64,000 nt of DNA from Brevibacillus porteri. GTDB lineage: Bacteria; Bacillota; Bacilli; Brevibacillales; Brevibacillaceae. Below, piece by piece: positions 43,978-53,481 of the stretch. Position 1 is the first letter of the stretch; every line of letters begins with the position of its first letter. Under the pieces are notes generated by a model. It was not told the origin of the DNA, did no database searches, and saw nothing but the letters and a program-made list of their open reading frames with translations. The position numbers and the translations under genes are program-made. The DNA lies in contig NZ_PXZO01000011.1 in assembly GCF_003013475.1 (NCBI RefSeq), positions 1 through 64,000 of the forward strand. Direction: 5' to 3'.

Positions 43978-44596
43978 TCCTTTTGGTGGAGAAACGGTTA
44001 ACCCTGCTTGGGAATCGGTAAAAGAGCTGGGAGAAATCGAGTCTGATTTGTATAAAGTAGAGCTGCGCCAAATTCCTACGGTTTTTGAAAAATCTATCGA
44101 ACATCTGTACGCAGCGATAGAAGAAACGAATCCGGACATCGTGTTATGTATCGGTCAAGCAGGTGGACGAGGAGATATTGCCGTTGAGCGTGTAGCGATT
44201 AACGTCAACGATGCTCGAATCCCGGATAATGAAGGAAATCAGCCGATTGATACACCGATCAGGGAAAACGGTCCTACTGGCTACTGGTCTACATTGCCAA
44301 TCAAAGCGATTGTACATGAGTTAAAACAACAAGGAATTCCGGCTTCCATATCGCAGACGGCAGGTACATATGTATGCAACCATCTTTTTTATGGATTGAT
44401 GCATTACCTTGCTGAGAAAAAAGCTTCCGTACGCGGAGGGTTCATCCATATCCCTTATTTGCCTGAACAAGCAGCAAGGCAAGCAGGGCAGCCAAGCATG
44501 GCGTTAGAAACAATTGTAAAAGGCTTGCGATTGGCAATCGAGACGACTATATCTAATGAGCGGGATATTGTCATGGAAGGCGGACAAATTAGCTGA
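43949..44596 (+). CDS. pcp: pyrrolidone-carboxylate peptidase (pyroglutamyl peptidase I)
   Basis: The 215-residue cysteine peptidase (family C15) removes N-terminal pyroglutamate from peptides in the cytoplasm. Family blocks are the opening [35 protein letters not shown] containing the catalytic glutamate, the nucleophile cysteine in [16 protein letters not shown] and the histidine in [19 protein letters not shown] lies seven bases before ATG 43949, inside the peptidase gene. The released 5-oxoproline is the substrate of PxpABC encoded directly downstream. Confidence 0.96.
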   Translation: MKTILVTGFDPFGGETVNPAWESVKELGEIESDLYKVELRQIPTVFEKSIEHLYAAIEETNPDIVLCIGQAGGRGDIAVERVAINVNDARIPDNEGNQPIDTPIRENGPTGYWSTLPIKAIVHELKQQGIPASISQTAGTYVCNHLFYGLMHYLAEKKASVRGGFIHIPYLPEQAARQAGQPSMALETIVKGLRLAIETTISNERDIVMEGGQIS

Positions 44597-44666
44597 GCAG
44601 GAGGAGAAATCCTCCTCCCTTCAATTCATGTGGCAATACCGATATTCGAAAATGGAGGGAAAAACG

Positions 44667-45377
44667 TTGCCTAGATATGAATTCTCTCCTCTTGGGGACT
44701 CGGGTGTCATGGTCAAACTAGGAGAGGTTATCGATCAACAGACCCATGAGAAGGTCATCCTATTCTCTGAATACCTACAGGAGCATCCTTTCCCCGGGAT
44801 GATCGAATCTGTACCTGGCTTTACGACTGTTACCGTCTATTACGATCCGATTACTCTTTTCGATCCACTTGATGATATTTTGCCATACGATCGTGCCGTT
44901 GCTATTCTTGAGCAAATGTCGCAGCAAATCTCCAACACTCACTCTACAGAGTACAGACTGGTAGAAATCCCGGTTTGTTATGGAGGGAGCTTTGGTCCAG
45001 ATCTGGAGGTAGTCGCCAAACAAAATGGTCTTAGTGTAGAGGAAGTGATTTCGATCCATTCGACAACAGAGTATCTGGTGTACATGATCGGATTTGCTCC
45101 CGGCTTTCCGTATCTCGGTGGAATGGATGAGCGACTGGCCACGCCGCGACGTTCCTCGCCACGACTATCTATTCCGATGGGTAGTGTAGGGATCGGAGGA
45201 TTGCAAACAGGTATTTATTCGATAGAGAGCCCAGGTGGGTGGCAAATTATCGGAAGAACACCACTGAGCTTATTTCAGGCAGGTGAAAGTTCTCCAAGTC
45301 TCTTGTGCGCTGGTGATAAAGTTCGCTTTCGTCCTATCTCCGAGCGGGAATACGATAACGGGGAGAAGGTGTACTAA
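44667..45377 (+). CDS. pxpB: 5-oxoprolinase subunit PxpB (KipI family)
   Basis: About 236 residues from TTG 44667, seven bases after GGAGGG (ATG 44652 is an alternative). The family blocks are PLGDSGVMVKLG near the start, VYYDPITL, IPVCYGGSFGPDLE, and IGFAPGFPYLGGMDERLATPR with SVGIGGLQTGIYSIESPGGW. PxpB and PxpC form the ATP-dependent 5-oxoproline-phosphorylating part of prokaryotic 5-oxoprolinase. In B. subtilis the same protein, KipI, also inhibits sporulation kinase KinA. The stop codon directly touches the pxpC start. Confidence 0.93.
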   Translation: MPRYEFSPLGDSGVMVKLGEVIDQQTHEKVILFSEYLQEHPFPGMIESVPGFTTVTVYYDPITLFDPLDDILPYDRAVAILEQMSQQISNTHSTEYRLVEIPVCYGGSFGPDLEVVAKQNGLSVEEVISIHSTTEYLVYMIGFAPGFPYLGGMDERLATPRRSSPRLSIPMGSVGIGGLQTGIYSIESPGGWQIIGRTPLSLFQAGESSPSLLCAGDKVRFRPISEREYDNGEKVY

Positions 45378-46385
45378 GTGAGTATAGAGGTGATTACGCC
45401 AGGACTTTGCACGACCGTTCAAGATACAGGTAGATTTGGCTTTCAGCAGGTTGGGGTCAGTGTCAGTGGGGTGATGGACAAGCAAGCTGTACAGATGGCG
45501 AACATGTTAGTTGGCAATCAACAAACGGATGCTGTTCTGGAGGTGACGATGAGAGGCCCTAGCTTATTGTTTCATAAGGACATGCTAATCGCCATTTGTG
45601 GTGGTGACTTCAAAGTCACGATCAATGATAGATCCGTCTTGCCCAATCGAGCAGTCTGGATCAGGAGTGGAAGCATCTTGAAGTTTGGCCTGGCCAAGGA
45701 AGGCTGTCGCGCCTATCTCGCAGTCGCAGGCGGCTGGGATGTGCCACTTGTGATGGGTAGTCGTAGTACGAATCTCCGTGGAAGCTTCGGAGGCTTTGCG
45801 GGTAGAATGCTTGCGGCAGGAGATAAGCTAGTTCAAAGCTCTCCAGGTTCATTCAGCCAATTTCTCGCTAACCAATTGGAAAAAAAGGCAGGAGCAGCTC
45901 CTTTCTACCAAGCGAATTGGTTTATTCCTTCTAGTACGCTTGTAAAAAATGGAGAAGCGGTTGTACGGGTGATACAAGGCGAGCAATTCGCAGATTTTTC
46001 GGAAGAGAGCCGTCAAAGCTTTTTCGAACAAACCTTTCAAGTGTCTACTCAATCAGACAGGATGGGGTATCGTTTAACAGGACCGGCGCTCGAACTTACG
46101 CAGTCGATGGAACTGATCTCGGCTGCGGTCACCGTAGGTACGATACAGGTTCCGCCTAACGGTCAACCTATTATCCTGATGGCAGACAGACAAACCATTG
46201 GCGGTTATCCGAAGATAGGCTATGTGCCAACTATAGATTTGCCGATCGTCGCCCAGTTGCGGCCAGGCGAAAAGATTCACTTTCAAGAGATTTCTCTGCG
46301 TGATGCTCAAAAGGCGCTTATCGAGAGGGATTCATTGATGAAGGCGATCAAGCTTGGTATAGAAGTAACCGTGGGATGGAGGTAA
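45378..46385 (+). CDS. pxpC: 5-oxoprolinase subunit PxpC (KipA family)
   Basis: The 335-residue protein has the family opening [27 protein letters not shown], then [16 protein letters not shown] [16 protein letters not shown] and the C-terminal [16 protein letters not shown]. It acts with PxpB to activate 5-oxoproline with ATP; in B. subtilis KipA counteracts KipI. The start is GTG 45378 directly after the pxpB stop, with GAGAAGG eight bases upstream, so translation is coupled. Confidence 0.93.
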   Translation: MSIEVITPGLCTTVQDTGRFGFQQVGVSVSGVMDKQAVQMANMLVGNQQTDAVLEVTMRGPSLLFHKDMLIAICGGDFKVTINDRSVLPNRAVWIRSGSILKFGLAKEGCRAYLAVAGGWDVPLVMGSRSTNLRGSFGGFAGRMLAAGDKLVQSSPGSFSQFLANQLEKKAGAAPFYQANWFIPSSTLVKNGEAVVRVIQGEQFADFSEESRQSFFEQTFQVSTQSDRMGYRLTGPALELTQSMELISAAVTVGTIQVPPNGQPIILMADRQTIGGYPKIGYVPTIDLPIVAQLRPGEKIHFQEISLRDAQKALIERDSLMKAIKLGIEVTVGWR

Positions 46386-46389
46386 AAAG

Positions 46390-47154
46390 ATGAAAACAGT
46401 AGATCTAAACTGTGATATGGGAGAGAGCTTTGGCGCCTATCAGTTGGGCAACGATCAAGAGATTTTGCCCTATATCACCTCTGCAAATGTGGCTTGTGGT
46501 TTCCATGCTGGAGACCCAGGAACAATGAGAAAAACGGTGCAAATGGCTTTGGAGGCAGGTGTGGCCATCGGTGCCCATCCCGGATTCGCTGATCTGGTCG
46601 GCTTCGGTCGCCGCAACATGGAGATTTCCCCTGATGAGGCGTACGAGCTAGTCCTCTACCAAATCGGCGCCCTGCAAGCGTTTGTACGGGCAGAAGGAGG
46701 CGTCATGCATCATGTGAAGCCACACGGGGCCTTGTACAATATGGCAGCCACAAGACCCGCTCTGGCTGAGTCTATCGTGTTGGCCATCTACAAAGTAAAT
46801 CCGGAGCTGGTGTTGTATGGCTTGGCGGGAAGCGAGTTGACGCGTGCAGGGGAAAAAATCGGTCTTGCTACGGCGCATGAAGTGTTTGCAGACCGCACGT
46901 ATCAGCAGGATGGCACGCTGACACCACGTAGTCAGCCGAATGCGATGATTACAGACCAACAGCAATCCCTCCAGCAAGTCATACGTATGGTAAGCAAGGG
47001 ACTCGTCCTGACCCAGCAAGGCGTGGATATCCCGATTCAGGCCGATACGATTTGTATTCATGGCGACGGTGCCCATGCGTTGGAATTCGCGCAAAGCATC
47101 CGAGAGGCTTTGGCAGGAGCTGGCATGACAATCGCAGCACGATTTGCTCGATAG
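46390..47154 (+). CDS. pxpA: 5-oxoprolinase subunit PxpA (LamB/YcsF family)
   Basis: The 254-residue protein opens with [19 protein letters not shown] and has [42 protein letters not shown] and [16 protein letters not shown], all hallmarks of LamB/YcsF. PxpA completes the hydrolysis of 5-oxoproline to L-glutamate. GGAGGT precedes ATG 46390 by seven bases, four bases after pxpC. It is the last gene of the cluster; its stop codon lies in the terminator stem. Confidence 0.95.
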   Translation: MKTVDLNCDMGESFGAYQLGNDQEILPYITSANVACGFHAGDPGTMRKTVQMALEAGVAIGAHPGFADLVGFGRRNMEISPDEAYELVLYQIGALQAFVRAEGGVMHHVKPHGALYNMAATRPALAESIVLAIYKVNPELVLYGLAGSELTRAGEKIGLATAHEVFADRTYQQDGTLTPRSQPNAMITDQQQSLQQVIRMVSKGLVLTQQGVDIPIQADTICIHGDGAHALEFAQSIREALAGAGMTIAARFAR

Positions 47155-47172
47155 ACATCTATCGGGCTTTTT
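47149..47172 (+). terminator. terminator of the pyroglutamyl-peptide cluster
   Basis: CGATAG and CTATCG form a 6-bp stem over a 4-base loop, followed by GGCTTTTT. It overlaps the pxpA stop codon. Confidence 0.65.
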
Positions 47173-48390
47173 CTGTTTCCGCTCCGGGAGTCTGGTATCG
47201 TGCGGTACTTCGCTTTTTCCCCCAGAGGAGGAAGAGCAAGAACAACAGCGGGATATAGCCATAAATGAAAACGATGCTCACTTTCCCATAAAAATCGAGT
47301 GCCATGAGCAAAGGAGTCGTACCTTCGAGCAGAAAGGAACCCATTGCCAGAGACGCTAGGAGAAGCAGAAGGGTGCGGATTTGACTGAGGCCAAATATCT
47401 GTTTCAGTCCGCGGGTAACCCCCCATAGATTCAGACAGATGTTTGGCAAAATCACGAAGAGCCAAAGAGATATCACAATGAACTCCAATCGCTGCAAACC
47501 CAGATAAAATAATGAGCGGGAAGCGCAGAAATCGAATCGTATTTGACATTTTGTAAATGGGGGTAGTGAAAGAGGCAAGCGCAGACAGAGCAACGATGAT
47601 CAGCAATATATTACTGGTCAAGGCAGCTTCTACAGATGCTTGACCAATGACGATTCCACCTACGATTCCAAGAGTCTGTCCGACCTTTGTCGGGAGCCGG
47701 GCACCTGCTTCTCGCAAGAACTCGATCGTCAGCTCCAAGAAAAGCACCTCTAAAACAGGGGGAAACGGGACGTATTTCCTCGATAAAATAATCGGAGCCA
47801 GCATGTCTTGCGGAATCATTTCCAAATGGAAAGTGAGAACGGCCGTATAGGCAGGTGTCATCAAAATAGAAAAAAGCACACCAAAAATGCGAATCAACCG
47901 AAACAAGGACGATAAGATCCACGGTAAATAATAATCCTCAGGAGAAATGAAGAAATCAAAGATAGTGGTTGGACCGGTAATGACATACGGAGATGCATCA
48001 GAAATAATCACGATTTGCCCGAGAGTTAAGGCTTAGATGACCCGGTCAATCCTTTCTGTAGACAGAAATAATGGGAAAGGCGTATTCGAATTGTCACTCA
48101 TGATTTGATCGAGCTGTGATGAATCAAAAATAATATCGAAGTCGATCGTCTGTAGTCTTTGCTCAACGGTTTCAATGTGCTGAGGATTCGTAATACCAGA
48201 CAAGTAGACAACGGCTATGCGCGTATGAGAGAGCGTACCTAAGGTTAACTCTCGAATGATTAATTTGGGTGTGCTGATTTGTTGACGGATGAGATGCAGG
48301 TTGATATCGATGTTTTCAACAAAGCCTACCTTTGGTCCAACGACACTAAACTCGTTTTCCGTGGTGCGATGGAAAGAAACTCATTCCATT
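47159..48390 (-). pseudogene. decayed gerA-gerB spore germination receptor remnant
   Basis: Reading the minus strand from about 48390, one frame has VVGPKVGFVENIDINLHLIR and TPFPLFLSTERIDRVI, a GerA-family core, then an in-frame TAA near 48034. The same frame goes on through IVIISDASPYVITGPTTIFDFF, the membrane part and FTTPIYKMSNTIRFLRFPLI to about 47500. There the homology jumps to another frame (ORF at 47159-47593) whose residues LFYLGLQRLEFIVISLWLF and following match the C-terminal part of a GerB permease. The GerA N-terminus, most of GerB and a GerC lipoprotein are missing. Nonsense mutation plus deletion explain this; function is very unlikely. Confidence 0.85.
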
Positions 48391-48555
48391 TCGTGATCAT
48401 GTCGGTTTCGCTCCATAAGCTGTTCATCATTTGAGTTTTACTATGTCCGGTTTGTAGTGGAATTATCATCTAGAAAATAGAATGATTTCCTATAGGGAAG
48501 GGAACAATCAAACAAAGAACGAGGCGTGAAGAGAAATGGAAATTGAGGGGTTCAT

Positions 48556-49170
48556 ATGTTGGAAGTTAACTGTGATACATCATCGCTGAAGGCTGAATTG
48601 CTGCAAGAGCTGAGGGGAATATCCGTTACGTTAGATGAGAGCTTACATGCGTTAAAAAATGAAAACGACTGCCTGCTTGGGACATTTGATCATATACGTA
48701 CCAAGTTTAGCCGACTCGAAACCGTAGCAGCCTCGTTTTATTTGCAATGCTATCTCTCTCCCTATACGGAAAAATACCTGGATCTGTCCATGGCTGTGCA
48801 GCACTTGTCCAAAAGTCGTCAAGGAGCATTGATCGTCGTTGAGCGCGAGGACCCACTTGATTTACTGCTGCAAGCTGGCATACCGATTGGAGCAACGATG
48901 AGCCATTCCTTGCTGGAGTCGATTTTTTATCCTGGCAGCCCTTTGCATGATGGGGCCGTTCTGATTCGGGAAAATCAAATCATTTCCGCGGCCAATGTAC
49001 TGCCATTATCACAAGTTGTCGTAGGGGAAAAAAAGTTGGGAACCAGACATCGTGCTGCTTTGGGGTTGAGTGAAAAAAGCGATGCACTGATCGTTGTTGT
49101 TTCCGAGGAAACGGGAAAAGCGTCCTTTGCCATGCAGGGACACTTATATCCGATAATTTCCCCTTCATGA
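48556..49170 (+). CDS. cdaS: spore-type diadenylate cyclase (CdaS/YojJ-like)
   Basis: The 204-residue protein has an N-terminal helical segment (about 1-60), as in CdaS, and a C-terminal DAC domain with DGA in SPLHDGAVLI and RHR in LGTRHRAALGLSE, the catalytic motifs that make c-di-AMP from two ATP. It has no transmembrane helices, unlike CdaA, and lacks the DNA-binding part of DisA. In B. subtilis CdaS is made in the forespore and needed for efficient germination. ATG 48556 follows GAGGGG. A SigG promoter was not clearly seen. Confidence 0.9.
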   Translation: MLEVNCDTSSLKAELLQELRGISVTLDESLHALKNENDCLLGTFDHIRTKFSRLETVAASFYLQCYLSPYTEKYLDLSMAVQHLSKSRQGALIVVEREDPLDLLLQAGIPIGATMSHSLLESIFYPGSPLHDGAVLIRENQIISAANVLPLSQVVVGEKKLGTRHRAALGLSEKSDALIVVVSEETGKASFAMQGHLYPIISPS

Positions 49171-49204
49171 AAGCGCTCCGCGAAAAGCTGTTGTATCCGA
49201 GAAA

Positions 49205-49249
49205 AGAACGAGGCTGGATTTGTCATGGTGATGGCACAAATCCAGCCTC
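49205..49249. terminator. terminator between cdaS and the M29 aminopeptidase
   Basis: GAGGCTGGATTTGT and ACAAATCCAGCCTC form a perfect 14-bp stem with a 12-base loop. The minus-strand tail CGTTCTTTTC suits the aminopeptidase; it may also serve cdaS. Confidence 0.75.
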
Positions 49250-49274
49250 TCGCTATGTCATTCTCAGGTTAGAT

Positions 49275-50501
49275 TCAAGCCCAATTTCCGTTGCGGAATA
49301 GTGGTTCACGCTTGCCGTCAGCTGTTTCACCATCAATGTTCATCTCGGCGGAGCCGATCATGAAATCAACGTGAGTGAGGCTGATATTGATACCGCGGCT
49401 AGCCAGTTCCTCATTGCTCATCTCAGCGCCACCTTCGATATTCACACTATAAGCGTTCCCGATCGCCAAATGGTTGGACGCATTCTCATCAAAGAGCGTG
49501 TTATAGAAAATGATATCTGATTGCGAAATGGGGGACAAATGAGGAACCAAGGCCACTTCCCCCAAATAATGCGAGCCTTCATCTGTTTCAATTAATTGCT
49601 TTAGGGATTCTTCTCCCTTTTCAGCAGTTGCCGAGACAATTCTTCCTTTTTCAAAAGTCAGCGTAAAATTCTCGATCAAATTCCCGTGATAGCTCAAAGG
49701 CTTGGTGCTGCGAACGGTTCCGTTGACGCCTTCTTTTAATGGCGCGGTGAATACTTCTTCTGTCGGCATATTGGCCATGAAGGAGGCACCGTCCTTATTT
49801 ACGCTACCGCCGCCAATCCAAATGTGGTTGGCAGGCAGCTCAATTGTCAAATTGGTACCGGGAGCTTCGTAATGAAGATAGCGGTATTGTTTGGCGTTGA
49901 GCTGATCCACCTTGCTGTTCAGTGTCGCATGATGGTCATGCCAAGCTTGGACAGGGTCATCCATATCTGCGCGAGTCGCGCGGAAGATGGCATCCCACAG
50001 GGCAGGCTCCTGTTCCTCTTGTGGCAAATGCGGGAAGACCATAGCGGCCCATGCAGGTGATGGAACGGCAAGCACGCACCAGCTCACTTTATCGGACATG
50101 GTATAGTTGCGGAATTTATGGAGAGCTTGACCAGCTGTTTTGTTGGCGGTAGAGATGCGGTCTAGATTTACACCCTTCAGCAAATCGGGATTCGCTGCAG
50201 AAATGTAGAGAAACGCCGCGCCATTTTCCGCCATTTCCTCTAATCCCTGTACCTTCCATTGCGGGTATTCACGAAACGCTTCATCAGGAGCCAAATCATA
50301 TTTCATCCGTGTGAGTTCATCGTCGGTCCAATCAATATGTACGTGCTTGGCACCCGCTTCGTACGCTTTTTTGGCTACCTTTCTCACAAAAGGAGCAGTA
50401 GATAGCGGAGCTGTTACTACTAACGTTTGCATAGGCTGTACGTTCACGCCGACTTTTACTGCGAGATCAGCATAACGGTCAAACAAGGTTTCAAAAGACA
50501 T
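49275..50501 (-). CDS. ampS: M29 family aminopeptidase (AmpS-like)
   Basis: The 408-residue metallo-aminopeptidase matches M29 enzymes (thermophilic aminopeptidase II, B. subtilis AmpS of 410 residues). Blocks include the N-terminal YADLAVKVGVNVQPMQ, SSWAMVFP-like PAWAAMVFPHLPQEE, RYLHYEAPGTNLTIELP, metal-binding region ENFTLTFEKGRIV and C-terminal HLAIGNAYSVNIEGG and HVDFMIGS. It cleaves N-terminal residues from peptides in the cytoplasm using two metal ions. AAAAGGAGG precedes ATG 50501. Confidence 0.92.
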   Translation of the reverse strand: MSFETLFDRYADLAVKVGVNVQPMQTLVVTAPLSTAPFVRKVAKKAYEAGAKHVHIDWTDDELTRMKYDLAPDEAFREYPQWKVQGLEEMAENGAAFLYISAANPDLLKGVNLDRISTANKTAGQALHKFRNYTMSDKVSWCVLAVPSPAWAAMVFPHLPQEEQEPALWDAIFRATRADMDDPVQAWHDHHATLNSKVDQLNAKQYRYLHYEAPGTNLTIELPANHIWIGGGSVNKDGASFMANMPTEEVFTAPLKEGVNGTVRSTKPLSYHGNLIENFTLTFEKGRIVSATAEKGEESLKQLIETDEGSHYLGEVALVPHLSPISQSDIIFYNTLFDENASNHLAIGNAYSVNIEGGAEMSNEELASRGINISLTHVDFMIGSAEMNIDGETADGKREPLFRNGNWA

Positions 50502-50748
50502 GGTTCATTTCCTCCTTTTAAGAACAAAAGGCTTACTTGCACTCTATCTATTTTACCTTCCCCTCCGAAATCACCTGCTTATGATTTGAAAGAATTTCCT
50601 AGGAAAGCGCAGAAAAAGACAGATTACTGCCTAATTCGAGCAAGTTATCCACTTGTTTATTTTGGTTAATTGTAGGAAAATTCAAATGAAAAGGCAATTT
50701 TATTACATAAAAAATATTTTATTGGCAGAACTAAAGGAGGCAGTCAGA

Positions 50749-52548
50749 GTGAAGACAAGACAGACACGTGATCAAGTCGCTGTCGAGTATACGTGGAACC
50801 TGAACGATCTGTTTGAGAGCCAGGAAGCGTGGGAGCAAGAATTAGTAGAAATTGTACAGCATCTGCCTGTCGTCACTGCATTCAAAGGTCAGCTGCATAC
50901 GAGCGGAGAGACGTTATTGGCATGCTTGGAGGCAAACGAGGCGATCCATGTTCGGGCAAATATCGCAGCGACGTATGCCAGACTGCGGTCGTCTGAAGAC
51001 GGGACGAATCCACAAAACCAAGCGAACTCTGCACGGGTAGGGGATGTCGTGTCCCAGCTGAATGCTGCGCTTTCTTTTATACCTTCCGAGATTTTGGCAC
51101 TGCCTGAAGGAAAAATCGAGAGCTTCTTGGCGGAAGAACCAGGACTCAAAGTATTCCGCAAAAGCCTGAATGATTTGCTGGAAACAAAACCGTACCGATT
51201 GTCTGCCGAGACCGAAGAAGCGTTTGCGGCGATGGGTGAGGTTTTCTCTGCACCATACAACATTTACGCGCGTGGAAAACTGTCGGACATGTCATTTGGA
51301 CCCGTCCATGATAGCGAAGGAAATGAGCGTCCAGTATCCTTCGCGTTGTTTGAGACCGATTATGAGATGTCTTCCGATCCGACGCTGCGCCGTGCTTCGT
51401 ACGAATCCTTTTCGAAGACACTCGCTTCCTACCAAAACTCCTTCGCTGCGGTATACGCGACAGAGGTGAAAAGACAGACAGTCATGTCTCGCCTGCGTGG
51501 CTATGAAACCGTAACGGACATGCTGCTTAAACCACAGCAAGTTACGCTGGATATGTACCACAACATTCTGGATATTATCGGCAATGAGCTCGCTCCGCAC
51601 ATGCGTCGCTATGCGAAGTTGAAAGCAAAAGAGCTCGGTCTTGAGAAGTTGGCCTTTTGTGATTTGAAGGCGCCGCTTGATCCAGAATTCAGCCCACCGA
51701 TTACGATTGAAGAAGCTGGGCAAAAGATACTGGCTTCCTTGCAAGTAATGGGTCCTGAATATACAGCCATTATGGAAAAAGCACTGAATGAACGCTGGAT
51801 CGACTACGTAGACAACGTGGGCAAATCGACAGGTGCGTTCTGCTCAACGACATATAGCAAGCACTCTTACATTCTCATTACGTGGTCGGGAAATATGCGC
51901 AGTGCTTTCACGCTGGCACATGAGCTGGGTCATTGTGGACACTTTATGCTGGCGACAAGAGAGCAAAGCTTTACGAACTCTCGTCCATCGCTGTACTTTA
52001 TCGAAGCGCCTTCCACACTCAATGAGCTCTTGCTCGCGCAGCACATCGTGGAGCAATCCGACGATCCTCGTTTGAAGCGTTGGGTCATTTTGCAATTGAT
52101 GAATACGTACTATCACAACTTTGTCACGCATCTGTTAGAAGCGAGAATGCAACGAAAAGTGTACGAAGCAGCGCAAAAAGACGTACCTTTGACTGCCAAA
52201 CAGCTCTCCGAATGGAAAGGGCAAGTGCTCGCAGACTTCTGGGGTGATGCAGTTGATCTGGACGCGGCAGCGAGTCTTACATGGATGCGCCAACCGCACT
52301 ATTACATGGGGCTGTATCCTTACACATACGCAGCTGGTTTGACCGCTTCTACAGCAATGGCAGCGAGCATCAAGGAAGAGGGACAGCCTGCTGTTGATCG
52401 CTGGATCGAGGTGCTCAAAGCCGGAGGAACACTAACGCCGCTGGAACTGATGAAAAAAGCTGGCGTGGACATGTCAGATCCGCAGCCAATTCGCGAGGCT
52501 GTCGCATACGTCGGCAGTCTGGTTGACGAGCTGGAAAGACTGTTTTAA
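50749..52548 (+). CDS. pepF: oligoendopeptidase F (M3 family)
   Basis: About 599 residues from GTG 50749, nine bases after AAAGGAGG. The M3 zinc motif is HELGH in AFTLAHELGHCGHF, with the downstream glutamate in IEAPSTLNE. Other blocks are YTWNLNDLF at the start and RQPHYYMGLYPYTYAAGL near the end. The enzyme cuts short peptides inside the cell. An upstream in-frame ATG at 50653 would add 32 residues and lacks a binding site. A terminator follows directly. Confidence 0.93.
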   Translation: MKTRQTRDQVAVEYTWNLNDLFESQEAWEQELVEIVQHLPVVTAFKGQLHTSGETLLACLEANEAIHVRANIAATYARLRSSEDGTNPQNQANSARVGDVVSQLNAALSFIPSEILALPEGKIESFLAEEPGLKVFRKSLNDLLETKPYRLSAETEEAFAAMGEVFSAPYNIYARGKLSDMSFGPVHDSEGNERPVSFALFETDYEMSSDPTLRRASYESFSKTLASYQNSFAAVYATEVKRQTVMSRLRGYETVTDMLLKPQQVTLDMYHNILDIIGNELAPHMRRYAKLKAKELGLEKLAFCDLKAPLDPEFSPPITIEEAGQKILASLQVMGPEYTAIMEKALNERWIDYVDNVGKSTGAFCSTTYSKHSYILITWSGNMRSAFTLAHELGHCGHFMLATREQSFTNSRPSLYFIEAPSTLNELLLAQHIVEQSDDPRLKRWVILQLMNTYYHNFVTHLLEARMQRKVYEAAQKDVPLTAKQLSEWKGQVLADFWGDAVDLDAAASLTWMRQPHYYMGLYPYTYAAGLTASTAMAASIKEEGQPAVDRWIEVLKAGGTLTPLELMKKAGVDMSDPQPIREAVAYVGSLVDELERLF

Positions 52549-52562
52549 CCTGATAAAAGCAG

Positions 52563-52598
52563 AAAAGGCTTGTGATCGCAAGGAATCACAAGCCTTTT
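52563..52598 (+). terminator. terminator after pepF
   Basis: AAAAGGCTTGTGAT and ATCACAAGCCTTTT form a perfect 14-bp stem with an 8-base loop. Confidence 0.85.
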
Positions 52599-52628
52599 GA
52601 TTTGATCAAGCAAGAAGGAGTAGTCATC

Positions 52629-52958
52629 ATGACCGAATTTACGCAGCGCGCACTAAACATTATTGCCGGGATTCCAGCGGGCCATGTCATGACGTACGGG
52701 CAAATTGCTGCGTTGGCCGGGAGTCCAAGGGCTGCCAGACAAATCGTTCGCATCCTTCATTCCATGTCCAAAAAGCACCAGCTTCCTTGGCATCGGGTCA
52801 TCAACGCCCAAGGAAAGATCGGATTGCAAGATTTGGATTCGTTCACGCTGCAAAAAATGGCCTTGGAAAGCGAAGGGATAGTCGTGTCAGCAGCAGGAGA
52901 AATAGAGTTGGAACGTTATCAGTTTCACCCACATGTAGTGGATGAGCCGCTATTCTAG
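52629..52958 (+). CDS. alkyltransferase-like protein (ATL; MGMT fold without the acceptor cysteine)
   Basis: The 109-residue protein has the MGMT C-terminal DNA-binding fold (IPAGHVMTYGQIAALAGSPRAARQI with the arginine finger) but PWHRV replaces PCHRV, so the methyl-accepting cysteine is tryptophan. This defines ATL proteins, which bind O6-alkylguanine and hand the lesion to nucleotide excision repair. AGAAGGAG lies eight bases before ATG 52629. It overlaps the convergent Lin0512 gene by four bases. The window also encodes a full Ada at 8.2 kb. Confidence 0.92.
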   Translation: MTEFTQRALNIIAGIPAGHVMTYGQIAALAGSPRAARQIVRILHSMSKKHQLPWHRVINAQGKIGLQDLDSFTLQKMALESEGIVVSAAGEIELERYQFHPHVVDEPLF

Positions 52959-53314
52959 TATCCTACTTCTACCGAAGCAATGACGATATAGGCAAGGTCG
53001 TTCTTGTCCTCTTTTTCAGCGATCACGACTCCACTGCTCGTCAGCATGCCACCCTCGACGATTTCGAAGGAGACTTCCCCGTAAGGCAGTGCTGTACGAA
53101 CTGTTTCCAAGTCGAGCTTGTCTTTGTCAGCAGGAACGGCAAGCCTCACATTTACTTTCATGTTATGGATATCGTTTCCTGGCAGGACAGAACGCAGTCC
53201 AGGCATCGAATTATGATGGATGGCATTTTGAATAGCGCGGACTGCGGCTTTGGTGACGTTTTGTCCATGCATGTCGATGCCCATTCCTATTTCAATAAAC
53301 ATTACTTTTTCCAT
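52955..53314 (-). CDS. Lin0512 family protein
   Basis: The 119-residue protein starts MEKVMFIEIGMGIDMHGQN and continues with AAVRAIQNAIHHNSMPGL, the signature of Lin0512-type proteins, small oligomeric proteins of unknown role. Features include IHNMKVNVRLAVP and GEVSFEIVEGGMLTSSG. GTG 53326 lies on the AGGAG sequence, so ATG 53314 is preferred. The stop overlaps that of the ATL gene. No catalytic motif is evident. Confidence 0.85.
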   Translation of the reverse strand: MEKVMFIEIGMGIDMHGQNVTKAAVRAIQNAIHHNSMPGLRSVLPGNDIHNMKVNVRLAVPADKDKLDLETVRTALPYGEVSFEIVEGGMLTSSGVVIAEKEDKNDLAYIVIASVEVGY

Positions 53315-53481
53315 TGGCTTGTTCACTCCTGTTTCATTCTACTTTTCTACCATCCTTATCTTACCACGAAAAGGAATGGTTTTTTCTCTCATCTGTATTG
53401 TGTTTATCGTCAAGACATGTCATCATAACATGTTGGTATCTATGATTGACGATTCTTTTCATTATTGGAGGCAGGTCACAA

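Noticed and set aside
47611..47922. 103-codon minus-strand frame in the ger region
   Set aside because: It is a shifted reading of the GerA membrane part, whose true frame shows the family sequence.
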